The notes under the pieces: model-generated
What the model was told of the DNA's origin: nothing
Databases searched by the model: none
The model's input: the letters and a program-made list of their open reading frames with translations, nothing else
Assembly (NCBI GenBank): GCA_947629875.1
Contig: CANRFK010000005.1
Coordinates: 1-28,715 of the forward strand
DNA length: 28,715 nucleotides
Origin: an uncultured Clostridia bacterium
GTDB taxonomy: Bacteria; Bacillota; Clostridia; Christensenellales; Borkfalkiaceae
Reading direction: 5' to 3'
Shown here: positions 6,685 to 14,814 of the stretch, piece after piece
How positions within the stretch are numbered: position 1 is the stretch's first letter
Layout: the number at the start of each line of letters is the position of its first letter
Translations under genes and position numbers: made by a program

Positions 6685-8427
6685 ATGAAGAAAATTCTGA
6701 AGGGACTGCTGCTTGCGATGCTCGCCGCGCTGCTTGCGGTGTGCGCTGCGTGCGGCTCCGCGGAGGTGCGCGTGAAGCTCGGCACTTCCTCCGTGGTGCT
6801 GCGCCCCGGGGAGACCGAAAAACTTACGGCCGAGCTCCCGCAGGGCGGCACTGCCGTGTGGAAGAGCGACGACGAGCGCGTAGCTCTCGTCACGCAGGAC
6901 GGGATGGTGACGGCCGTCTCGGTGGGAAGCGCCGCCGTCTCCGTCACGTGCGGCGGTTCGAGCGATTACTGCCAGATAACGGTGACGGAGCAGGGGCAAA
7001 CCTCCGTATCCGACGAGCAGAACAAGGAGGGGTACCTCTACTATGAGGACTTCGACGGGCGGGACGGCGTGCCCAACTATCTCCGCATTTCCCGCGCGGG
7101 CGGCGGGTACCTCTCCGTGCAAAACGGGGAGATGACCCTCGGGACGCAGGGTGGCGGGAGCGCGTTCGCCTCCTATCTCTTTGACGGGACGCTCTCGGGA
7201 ACCGTCGTCGCGGAAGCGCGCGTGAAGGTCTCCGACCGCGCCTTCTCCAATATCCTCTTCTTCTACCGCGGGGAGGCGGGCTACGACAACGGCGACGTCA
7301 TCGCCTGCCTCGGTATGAACAACGGCGGGTTCACCAACCATGACGGGAGCGGCTGGAGCGGCTCCATTCTCGGCTATTCGCTGAACACCTACTACGAAGT
7401 GCGCATGGTTCTCGAGATCGGCGCGGGGAAGTACCAACTCTACATCAACGGCAAACAGTACGCGGATCAGACCTTCCGCAAGCGCGGGGATGGGGTGGAG
7501 GACCGCATCAAGCTCCTGAAGTTCGGCACGGACAAGTCGGGCGCGGAGCTCACCTATGACTATATCCGCATCTCTCTCACGGGCGATGCGTCTGCGCCCG
7601 CGATCGCAGCGGACGGCACGACGGTCTCCGCCGCAGTGGGCGGGACGGCAAAACTCGGATACCGCGTGACGGGCAGTCCCCGCCCCACAGTCACGGTGAC
7701 GCCGCTCGACGGCGGAACGGTGGGGGAAGATCTTCACACTGTCACGCCGCCTGCTGCGGCGGGGGCGTACAGGTTCCGCGTCCGCGCGGAGAACGAGCAC
7801 GGCGCCGATGAAAAAGTGTTTACCGTCCTCGTGCGGAGCGACCCCAATGAGCTCTTAAATACCGATTTTTCGGAGCTTCCCGCGGGCATGGAGCTCGAGA
7901 GCAACAACGGCGTTTCGGAAGTCAAGGAGGGGATGCTCCACATGCAGACGGGGACGTCCTCGCCCGTGCTCACGAGCGCGCGGTATGACTTCGGTGAGGC
8001 GCTCTCGGGCAAGGTGCGTGCCGATGTGCGCGTGAAGAACGACTCCGCAGGCGGGACGTTCATGAACATCCTCTTCCTGTACCGCAGGGGGACGGCCTCC
8101 TTCGACGCGGCAAAGTGCACGAGCTCGGTCGCCATCGAGAACGGCGCCCTCAAATACCACAACGGCAGCGGCTGGCAGACGCTCGTCTCCGTGCAGAGCG
8201 GCGAATGGCTGGAAATTTCCGTCCTCTATGACTTCGACAGCTACACGATGACCGTGGAGCTGAACGGGGAGACCGTCCTCGAAAACGGCGTGATGCGCCG
8301 CGCCTCGGACGACACCTCCGTGCTGCTCATCGGCTCGGATAAGACGGGCGGAGAGATGTATTACGACTCCTTGCGCTTCGTGCGCGAAGAGAGCGCCGCG
8401 GTTGCCGCGGGGAGGTATGACGCATGA
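6685..8427 (+). CDS. Lipoprotein with Big_2, Ig-like and two jelly-roll modules
   Basis: 580 residues. The signal peptide ends at a cysteine (Cys20 or Cys23, in AVCAACG), consistent with lipidation. Domain order: a bacterial Ig-like group 2 domain (about 26-108, with LRPGETEKLTA and VALVTQDGMVTAVSVGSA), a jelly-roll module (about 118-305, with YYEDFDG, F-S-N-I-LFFY and SGWSGS), an Ig-like domain (about 306-388, ending AGAYRFRVRAENEHG), and a second jelly-roll (about 390-575, with F-M-N-I-LFLY and GSGWQT). This order matches the N-terminal 600 residues of the giant lipoprotein starting at 14815, so the two are paralogues. There is no enzyme motif; a surface glycan-binding or scaffold role is inferred. 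A 12-base gap with AGGAGG (6674-6679) separates it from the gene before; its stop overlaps the GH115 start (ATGA). Confidence 0.75.
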   Translation: MKKILKGLLLAMLAALLAVCAACGSAEVRVKLGTSSVVLRPGETEKLTAELPQGGTAVWKSDDERVALVTQDGMVTAVSVGSAAVSVTCGGSSDYCQITVTEQGQTSVSDEQNKEGYLYYEDFDGRDGVPNYLRISRAGGGYLSVQNGEMTLGTQGGGSAFASYLFDGTLSGTVVAEARVKVSDRAFSNILFFYRGEAGYDNGDVIACLGMNNGGFTNHDGSGWSGSILGYSLNTYYEVRMVLEIGAGKYQLYINGKQYADQTFRKRGDGVEDRIKLLKFGTDKSGAELTYDYIRISLTGDASAPAIAADGTTVSAAVGGTAKLGYRVTGSPRPTVTVTPLDGGTVGEDLHTVTPPAAAGAYRFRVRAENEHGADEKVFTVLVRSDPNELLNTDFSELPAGMELESNNGVSEVKEGMLHMQTGTSSPVLTSARYDFGEALSGKVRADVRVKNDSAGGTFMNILFLYRRGTASFDAAKCTSSVAIENGALKYHNGSGWQTLVSVQSGEWLEISVLYDFDSYTMTVELNGETVLENGVMRRASDDTSVLLIGSDKTGGEMYYDSLRFVREESAAVAAGRYDA

Positions 8428-11400
8428 GATTGTGGAAATATGCGCTGGCGGCGGCTGCCGCCTGTTGTGCGATGCTGCCCGCCGCCCTCTTTGCAGGCTG
8501 CGGCAAGGCGGAGGGGAAAGACTTCCGCCTCGTGGAAGGGGACCGCGCGGCGGTCATCTGCGTGGAGGGGACGAACGCCCCCGGCGCCACGGACGGGGAC
8601 TATCCCGGGGTCGTGCGTGCCGCCTACGACCTGCAGTCGGACGTCGAACGCATCACGGGCGTGAAGCCCGCCGTCACGAAGGCGCTCGAGCGGGCGGACT
8701 ATGCGGTGATCGCAGGGACCCTCGGCAAGAGCAAGAACATCGACCGCATCGTAAAGGCGGGCAAGCTCGACGTCTCCGAGATCGAGGGCAAGTGGGAGAG
8801 CTACCTCGTAAAGACGGTGCACGACCCCTTCGGGGACGGGAGCGTGAAGACCGCGCTCGTCGTGGCGGGCTCCGACAAGCGGGGCTCCATTTACGGCATC
8901 TATAAGATAAGCGAAGAGATCGGCATGACGCCGTGGGCGTATTTTGCGGACAGCGTGCCCGAGACGCGGGAGGATTTGACATTCGCAAAGGACTATTCCG
9001 CCGTAGGCAGGGAGCCTGCCGTCAAGTACCGCGGCATCTTCATCAACGATGAGGAGTGCCTCGAGCAGTGGGCGCGCGTCCTCGACGAGGGCAAGCACCT
9101 CGGCCCCAACCTGTACGAGAAGCTCTTCGAGATGCTCCTCCGCATCCATGCGAACTATCTCTGGCCCGGGATGCACGCCTGCTCGGACGCCTTCTCGGAC
9201 TACCCCGAAAACCCCGTCAACGCCGACTATTACGGCATCGTCATCGGGACGTCCCACTGCGACATGCTGCTGCGCAACAACCTCAACGAGTGGGATGCCT
9301 TCAAGACGGAGTACCGCAGCCTGCACCCCGAGGCGGGGGACATCGAATACGACTACACCGTGAACCCCGAGGCCATCCGCGAATATTGGCGGCAGTCTGT
9401 GGAGGAGAACAAGGACTATGAGGTGCAGTGGACGCTCGGCATGCGTGGCGCCCACGACGAGCCATTCACCGCGCGCAACATCAACAATGCGCCTTGGTAC
9501 GGCGATAAAAATATGCTGATGGAGCAAATCATCGCGGACCAGCGCGACATTCTGCGCGATGTGCTCGAAAACCCTACGCTCGAGGACGTCTTCATGATGT
9601 TTATCCCCTACAAGGAAGTGCAGACCCTCTACAACGACGGGCTGGAGGTTCCCGAGGACGTCACCATCATGTGGGCGGACGACAACCACGGGTTCATCCG
9701 CAACCTTCCCAACGAGGAGGAGCGCGCACGGAGCGGCGGGCTCGGCGTGTACTATCACAATTCCTATTGGGGTCCCGACAACGAGAGCTACATGTGGATA
9801 AACTCCATGCCCAACACCATGGTGTACGAGGAGATGAGCAAGGCGCTCGCCTACGGCATCGACCGCGCGTGGATCCTCAATTCGGGGGATACGATCCCCT
9901 ACATGCCCGAGATCGAGTTCTTTGTCGACTACGCCTACCGCGCCGAAGAGTACAACGACGAAAACGTGTTCCAGACCTATGTGGGCATGATGGCCTCGCG
10001 CGAATTCGGGGAGGAATTTGCGGGCGAAGTCACCGAGATCTGCAAGCGGTACACCCAGCTAACCAATTCGCGCAAGCTTGAGCAGATGAGCGTGGATCTC
10101 TTTACTTCGGATTACGGAGACGAGGCGGAGCGGCGCGCAGCACAGTATAAGGCGCTGTGGGAGCGCGCGGAGAAGGTGTACGCGGAGATCCCCGAACGGC
10201 AGCGGGACTGCTTCTACGAGACCGTGCTCTTCGAGGTGCGGTGCGCCTATTTCATCAATGCCGAGTTCTACTACGCGCACAAGGGGAACGTCGCCTATGC
10301 GCAGGGCAGGAACGCCACGGCAAACAACTGCTACAACCTCTCCAAGGAGTTCAACCAAAAGAGGAAGGACGAAATCTCCTACTACAACGTCGTCTTGCAG
10401 GGCGGGAAGTGGAAAAATCTCGTCGATCCAGAGGTGTACCATTCGCCTGTCATGGCGGGGTTTGCGAGCGGCGGCCCTACCTTTGCGCTCGGCGCGCCCG
10501 AGGCGGGCGTCGTCGCGGAGGGGGAGATCCTTGAGCAGGACGGCTCCGTGCTGGAGTTTGGGAACTTCGCCAAGGGGAGAAAGTACTTCGATGTCTTCAA
10601 CCGCGGCGGGGGTAGCTTCACCTTCACCGTGACGGCGGACCCGTTCATCGTTTTGGACATTTCGTCGCACACGGTGACGGATGAGCAACGCGTGTGGGTC
10701 TCCGTTGACTGGGACAAGGTGACCGGGACGACGCAGGGCACCGTCGTCATCACGGCGGACGGGTACAGGAAGGAGATATCCGTCCGCGCCCTCGTAAACG
10801 AGCTGCGCCTCGGCGAAAAGACCTATGTGGAACAGGACGGCTACGTCTCCATGGAGGCGGAACACTATTCCGCTTCCCGCTCGACGCCCGAGAACGGCTG
10901 GGAGATCGTAAAAGATCTCGGCAGAGGAGAGGGCGACATGGTGCGTGCCGAATCCCGTACCCTCGTCGGCTACGGGGAGAAGAACTTCGAGGCACAGGCG
11001 CCCTATCTCGAATACAACGTCTGGTTCGAGCAGGCCGGCAAGTTCGAGACGGAAATTTACCGTCTGCCAACGCTGAATTCCCTCGGGCGGGTGCGTTTTG
11101 CCGTCTCCGCCGATGCAGGCATGCCCGTCATCGTCGAGGGCGAACGGGACTACGGCACCAACAATCCCGCGTGGGAGGAGGGCGTGTTCACGCAGATCAT
11201 AAAGCACCGCGTGACCCTCGATATCCCCACGAGCGGTATGCACCGCATCCGTCTCTATATGCTCGACCCCTTCATCACCATAGATAAGCTCGTCATCTAC
11301 ACCGCGGAGAGAAGAGACTCCTACTTCGGCCCCGTTGAGAGCTATAATTCCACCTACAACCCCGCACCGTGGGAAAAGGCGGACTATGCGCCCTTCTACG

Positions 11401-12809
11401 AGTCGAAATATGAGCTGCCCGCCACGTTCGACCTCGGCGGTGAGTACGGGAACGGGTACTTCGTCGAGCAGGGCGGGAAGCTCTCCATCGAGGCGGAGTC
11501 GGCGGCGATCGAAGGCACGGGGGTCTCCATAACCAACGGGAGATGGCTCCCCGCGCGCACCATTGAGGGCATCTCCATGCGCACGGAGAAGCTGCGCGAC
11601 GACTTTGACGGCGTCTGGGAAAAACAGGCGCCCGCGATGAACTACGAACTCATCATCACGACGCCCGGGAATTACAACCTGTGGGTCTGCCTCAACGCGC
11701 CTTGCCCGCGCTCGAGCGTGTATGCGATCGGCGTCGACGGGCGGTACCGCTTCCTTCAAACGACCTATTCGTACAGCCGCGAGGAGACTTTCCAATGGCT
11801 GAAGGCGGGCACACAGCTCTCCTTCCCCGCGGCGGGAAAATACACGCTGAATTTCTACTGCTCGCAGGACGGGCTTGCCGTGGACCGCATGTACCTCACG
11901 CGGACGGGGGAGACGCCAGACTCCGCGGCCTTCCGCCAGTCCCCCCGCACGACGGTGTGGACGGACACCGTTTCGGACAGTGCCGAAGACGGCGCGCGCA
12001 GGAAGGCGCTCTCCGATGCGCTCTATGCGGCGGGGAACTACTGCAACGTCGTGACGGGCACGGGCGTCGGCGAATACGGGGCGGAAGAATACGAAGCACT
12101 GCTCGGGCAGATAGCGCACTGCAGGGAACTCATCCTGCGCGACGGTGCCCTGACGGACGCGGAAGCCTCGGATGCGGCATCTGCGCTCTCCTCGGCATAC
12201 GACGCGCTCGTCGCCTCCCGCAAGATGACGGACGGCAAAACGGACTATCTCGTTTATGAAACGTGGGAAAAGGCGACCGCGGGGCTTGCGCCCTTCGGAT
12301 TCACCTATCGAAACCGCTATCTCTCGCCCGACGTGAGCGTTGCGGAGGAGAACGGGGAAAAGTTCTTCCGCCTGCGCACCTTCAACGAGCAGAACAACCT
12401 CGAGACGGTATCCGTCTCCTATGACTTTGCGCCCGTGACGGGAAAGCTCTCGATGACGGCGCGCATGAGCTTCAACGAGGCGGAGTGGGGCAGCCTGTAT
12501 CTCCTCAACGAGAATGGGGAGAACAGCGTGTGCATCGCCTTCGAGTGCGCCTATAACAGCTATAACATCGTGGCGTACGACGGCAATTCCAAGAAGATCC
12601 TCGCCGGCTACGAGCGCAACGTGCCCGTGGAGATAGGGGTGGAGGCGGATGTCGCCGAGAACGTGTTCGACGTCACCGTGAACGGAGAAAAGGTCGCGGA
12701 GGGCTTCCTGTTCCGCAGCGGCGCCTACGGGCTTGCGGCAGTGTCCTTCGGGAGCGCAACGCGCAACGCGGATCTCAGGATGTACCGTCTGACGGTAAAA
12801 GCGGAGTGA
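8424..12809 (+). CDS. GH115 alpha-glucuronidase, lipid-anchored, multimodular
   Basis: 1461 residues, against roughly 840-1000 for typical GH115 enzymes. The signal peptide has lipobox FAGC (Cys26). Family landmarks: GSDKRGSIYGIYKISEEIG (about 150-170), YRGIFINDEE (about 198), RIHANYLWPGMH (about 238-250), WTLGMRGAHDEPF (about 336-348) and IMWADDNHGFIRNLP (about 415-429). GH115 enzymes remove glucuronic acid or its 4-O-methyl ether from xylan side chains, including internal positions. Beyond the catalytic part are two C-terminal GH115-type beta modules (about 800-970 and 1012-1165), a helical FIVAR-like segment (about 1190-1270) and a locus-typical jelly-roll module (about 1273-1461). The module extensions suggest tight substrate tethering at the cell surface. 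Start overlaps the preceding stop; GGAGGT seven bases upstream supports it. Family assignment is strong; exact substrate is inferred. Confidence 0.9.
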   Translation: MRLWKYALAAAAACCAMLPAALFAGCGKAEGKDFRLVEGDRAAVICVEGTNAPGATDGDYPGVVRAAYDLQSDVERITGVKPAVTKALERADYAVIAGTLGKSKNIDRIVKAGKLDVSEIEGKWESYLVKTVHDPFGDGSVKTALVVAGSDKRGSIYGIYKISEEIGMTPWAYFADSVPETREDLTFAKDYSAVGREPAVKYRGIFINDEECLEQWARVLDEGKHLGPNLYEKLFEMLLRIHANYLWPGMHACSDAFSDYPENPVNADYYGIVIGTSHCDMLLRNNLNEWDAFKTEYRSLHPEAGDIEYDYTVNPEAIREYWRQSVEENKDYEVQWTLGMRGAHDEPFTARNINNAPWYGDKNMLMEQIIADQRDILRDVLENPTLEDVFMMFIPYKEVQTLYNDGLEVPEDVTIMWADDNHGFIRNLPNEEERARSGGLGVYYHNSYWGPDNESYMWINSMPNTMVYEEMSKALAYGIDRAWILNSGDTIPYMPEIEFFVDYAYRAEEYNDENVFQTYVGMMASREFGEEFAGEVTEICKRYTQLTNSRKLEQMSVDLFTSDYGDEAERRAAQYKALWERAEKVYAEIPERQRDCFYETVLFEVRCAYFINAEFYYAHKGNVAYAQGRNATANNCYNLSKEFNQKRKDEISYYNVVLQGGKWKNLVDPEVYHSPVMAGFASGGPTFALGAPEAGVVAEGEILEQDGSVLEFGNFAKGRKYFDVFNRGGGSFTFTVTADPFIVLDISSHTVTDEQRVWVSVDWDKVTGTTQGTVVITADGYRKEISVRALVNELRLGEKTYVEQDGYVSMEAEHYSASRSTPENGWEIVKDLGRGEGDMVRAESRTLVGYGEKNFEAQAPYLEYNVWFEQAGKFETEIYRLPTLNSLGRVRFAVSADAGMPVIVEGERDYGTNNPAWEEGVFTQIIKHRVTLDIPTSGMHRIRLYMLDPFITIDKLVIYTAERRDSYFGPVESYNSTYNPAPWEKADYAPFYESKYELPATFDLGGEYGNGYFVEQGGKLSIEAESAAIEGTGVSITNGRWLPARTIEGISMRTEKLRDDFDGVWEKQAPAMNYELIITTPGNYNLWVCLNAPCPRSSVYAIGVDGRYRFLQTTYSYSREETFQWLKAGTQLSFPAAGKYTLNFYCSQDGLAVDRMYLTRTGETPDSAAFRQSPRTTVWTDTVSDSAEDGARRKALSDALYAAGNYCNVVTGTGVGEYGAEEYEALLGQIAHCRELILRDGALTDAEASDAASALSSAYDALVASRKMTDGKTDYLVYETWEKATAGLAPFGFTYRNRYLSPDVSVAEENGEKFFRLRTFNEQNNLETVSVSYDFAPVTGKLSMTARMSFNEAEWGSLYLLNENGENSVCIAFECAYNSYNIVAYDGNSKKILAGYERNVPVEIGVEADVAENVFDVTVNGEKVAEGFLFRSGAYGLAAVSFGSATRNADLRMYRLTVKAE

Positions 12810-12817
12810 GGTGGACC

Positions 12818-13777
12818 ATGAAGACCATGAAAAAGTTGCTTTGCGGACTGCTTATCGGCTGCCTTACGGCAGGCATCTGCGCGGGCTGCTCGAAAGGGGA
12901 CGGGGAAGTCCGCTTCGGGCTCGAAGTGCAAAACGACGTCGTCGTGCTCGGCGAGAGCAACGCCTTTCTCGTGCGGGCGGAAAACCTCGGCACGGCGGAG
13001 ATCTCCTACGAAGTCTCCGCGGGGGACGCCTTTGAGACGGTGGGCGTCACAAAGGAGACGATCTTCGTCTACCGCTGCAGGGAGCGGGGGGAGTTCTCCG
13101 TCCGCGCCACGGCGAAGGCGGGGGAAAAGCGCTATGTCTCGGAGACCGTGTGCTTCCGCGTCGTGGATGGCGGGGGAGAGAACTTCGGCACGTCGCCGAC
13201 AGGGGGCTTCCCCTCGATAAACGTGGATCTATCCCGTGACAGCGGAGAGGACGCGTGCATCGAGCACAAGTCCGTGAAGAACATCACCGAGGAATTTGCC
13301 TATTGCAAGGGGCTCGAGAGTGAAAAGTTCGTCCTAACGGCCACGGTCGACATCGTAGGGACGAATTACAACGATAAGTACCCCAAGACGGGGCTGTTTG
13401 CCGAGATCGGCACCCAAAGGTGCTACATGGCGTTTGACGTGCGGCCCGATTTTTCCAACAATGAGGTCGTCTTTGCAACACGCGACAGTGCGGGCACATG
13501 GCATTGGGGCAAGACTTTCCGCTTCGATGCACCCTTCCGTTCGGGGACGCAGCGGCTCGTGAACAGCATGACCCTCCTTCGCGACGGAGAGACCTTCTAT
13601 GTCGCCGTCAACGGGACGTGGCTCGGCTCCGTGCAGGCGGCGGGATTTACGGGTCCCTCCGCGGCGGGAACGCTCACGATGTCCCAACACGCGGTCTATT
13701 CGGACTACAGCGTGTATGCAGGCGGCAGTGCGGAATTCGAGACGGCGCTTTCGGCGGCACAGCGCGCGATCGCATAA
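12818..13777 (+). CDS. Small lipoprotein with Ig-like and jelly-roll domains
   Basis: 319 residues from ATG 12818. A GTG at 12806 is in frame, but the GAGGTGG just upstream of 12818 and the signal peptide starting MKTMKK favour the later start. The signal peptide ends in CAGC (Cys24), a lipid anchor. Residues about 28-118 look Ig-like (alternating strands, Y-E-V-S, RGEFSVRATAKAG). Residues about 130-305 form a LamG-like fold that differs from the main jelly-roll family of the locus, with HWGKTFRF, VAVNGTWLGSVQ and YSDYSVYAGG. There is no recognisable active site. Last gene of operon 1, eight bases after GH115 and followed by a terminator. Probably another glycan-binding surface protein; function not recognised. 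Confidence 0.7.
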   Translation: MKTMKKLLCGLLIGCLTAGICAGCSKGDGEVRFGLEVQNDVVVLGESNAFLVRAENLGTAEISYEVSAGDAFETVGVTKETIFVYRCRERGEFSVRATAKAGEKRYVSETVCFRVVDGGGENFGTSPTGGFPSINVDLSRDSGEDACIEHKSVKNITEEFAYCKGLESEKFVLTATVDIVGTNYNDKYPKTGLFAEIGTQRCYMAFDVRPDFSNNEVVFATRDSAGTWHWGKTFRFDAPFRSGTQRLVNSMTLLRDGETFYVAVNGTWLGSVQAAGFTGPSAAGTLTMSQHAVYSDYSVYAGGSAEFETALSAAQRAIA

Positions 13778-13783
13778 GAGAAA

Positions 13784-13816
13784 ATCGCCCATCCTTTCGG
13801 ACGGGCGATGTTTTTT
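13784..13816. terminator. Terminator between operon 1 and the AraC gene
   Basis: ATCGCCC-A-TCC pairs with GGA-C-GGGCGAT across a TTTC loop (one A/C mismatch), followed on the plus strand by GTTTTTT. It ends operon 1 seven bases after its stop. On the minus strand it is followed only by a short T run, and it lies at the very end of the convergent AraC gene, so it may work in both directions. Confidence 0.75.
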
Positions 13817-14654
13817 ATCTGTGTTTTTTGGGGGCGTCCGCCTTGGGCGGGACGCCGAAGCGCTTTAAGTAGTGGCGGTAGAAGGAGGAATAGTCGTTAA
13901 AGCCGCACTCGGAGAACGCCGTCGTCGCGGGCTTTCCGCCGCGGATGAGGTTGCGCGCCGAGATGAGCCGCTTCCCCACGATATAGTCCCACGGTGCAAA
14001 CCCCGTCGCCTGCTTGAATTGGCGGTTGAGCTGGGAGACGCTCACATAGAAGCGGCTCGCAAGGGAGCGCACGGAGAGCTCGGCGAAGAGGTGGGCGTTG
14101 ATATATTCGGCGACTTTGCCCGCAAGGGTGTTGGGCGGAAGGGAGATCTCCTGCCGCTTGGAACGGAACGCCGTATCTATTTGCCCGAGCAGGGCATAGA
14201 AGTTTGCAAGGATGTTGAGCCGCTCGTTCTCTTTTTCGGAGGAGAGCATCGCTTCGAACAGCTTGCGCGGATGGATGGAGAATTCGGAGGCGTGATAGGC
14301 GTTCCCTACGCCGAGCGGGCGGTCGAAGAAGGCGTCGAGCAACTTGTGCGCGGGATCGATCGCGTCGAGCAGTTCGGCGGAGAAGTTGATGGTGAAGCGC
14401 TCGTAGGGCTCGTTGCCGAGCAGGTTGATGGTGTGCGATTCGAGCGGGCGCATCAGGATGAGGGTGTCGGGCCGGAGCGGGATCGCCGTCGTCTCCACCA
14501 TAAAGACCGCATTCCCGCTGATAAAGTAGAGGATCTCGAAGTAGTCGTGGATGTGCATGAAGAAGAGTTCCTTCTTCGTCTTCTCGTCCTTTATCTCGTC
14601 CGAAAGGTAGCGGAAGAGCAGGGATTCTCCGTTGTAGATCTCATAGACGGGCAT
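13815..14654 (-). CDS. AraC-family transcriptional regulator (cupin plus double HTH)
   Basis: 279 residues, starting at ATG 14654 with AAGGAG six bases upstream; the frame stays open further upstream, but that part covers the promoter. The N-terminal half is a cupin sensor domain (MHIHDYFEILYFISG around 33-48, RPLESHTINL around 75-85). The C-terminal hundred residues are a typical AraC DNA-binding domain with two helix-turn-helix units: LSVRSLASRFYVSVSQLNRQFK and then FSECGFNDYSSFYRHYLKRFG. Such proteins usually sense a sugar and activate nearby catabolic genes. It lies between two co-oriented glycan operons. The shared 15-bp motif in front of both is its likely target, and one copy is close to its own promoter, allowing autoregulation. 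The inducer is not known; a xylan-derived sugar or uronic acid is a guess from neighbours. Confidence 0.9.
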   Translation of the reverse strand: MPVYEIYNGESLLFRYLSDEIKDEKTKKELFFMHIHDYFEILYFISGNAVFMVETTAIPLRPDTLILMRPLESHTINLLGNEPYERFTINFSAELLDAIDPAHKLLDAFFDRPLGVGNAYHASEFSIHPRKLFEAMLSSEKENERLNILANFYALLGQIDTAFRSKRQEISLPPNTLAGKVAEYINAHLFAELSVRSLASRFYVSVSQLNRQFKQATGFAPWDYIVGKRLISARNLIRGGKPATTAFSECGFNDYSSFYRHYLKRFGVPPKADAPKKHR

Positions 14655-14673
14655 ACGCTTCTCCTTCGCTGTC

Positions 14674-14702
14674 ATTCTATCACATCTTGACCGAAAATGC
14701 AA
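14674..14702 (-). promoter_or_regulatory. Promoter of the AraC-family gene
   Basis: On the minus strand, TTGCAT (14702-14697) and TAGAAT (14679-14674) are 17 bases apart, about 20 bases upstream of the regulator's start codon. The shared motif at 14721-14735 begins 19 bases upstream of this -35, well placed for autoregulation. Confidence 0.6.
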
Positions 14703-14720
14703 TATATTTATCTCATTTTT

Positions 14721-14753
14721 GCAATTGATTTGCAAATTTGGGTAAGTTATACT
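14721..14753 (+). promoter_or_regulatory. Operon 2 promoter with shared GCAATTGATTTGCAA operator
   Basis: GCAATTGATTTGCAA (14721-14735) overlaps the -35 TTGATT (14725-14730); TATACT (14748-14753) follows after 17 bases. With the two flanking Ts the site reads TTGCAA-TTGAT-TTGCAA. Motif position and promoter spacing are the same as at 2446-2478. It lies in the divergent region between the AraC gene and operon 2. Confidence 0.65.
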
Positions 14754-14814
14754 TATATCGTATAAGAGCGCCGTCCGCAGACCGCGGGGGCGCAAAGGAG
14801 ATAAGGGTAAAAGT

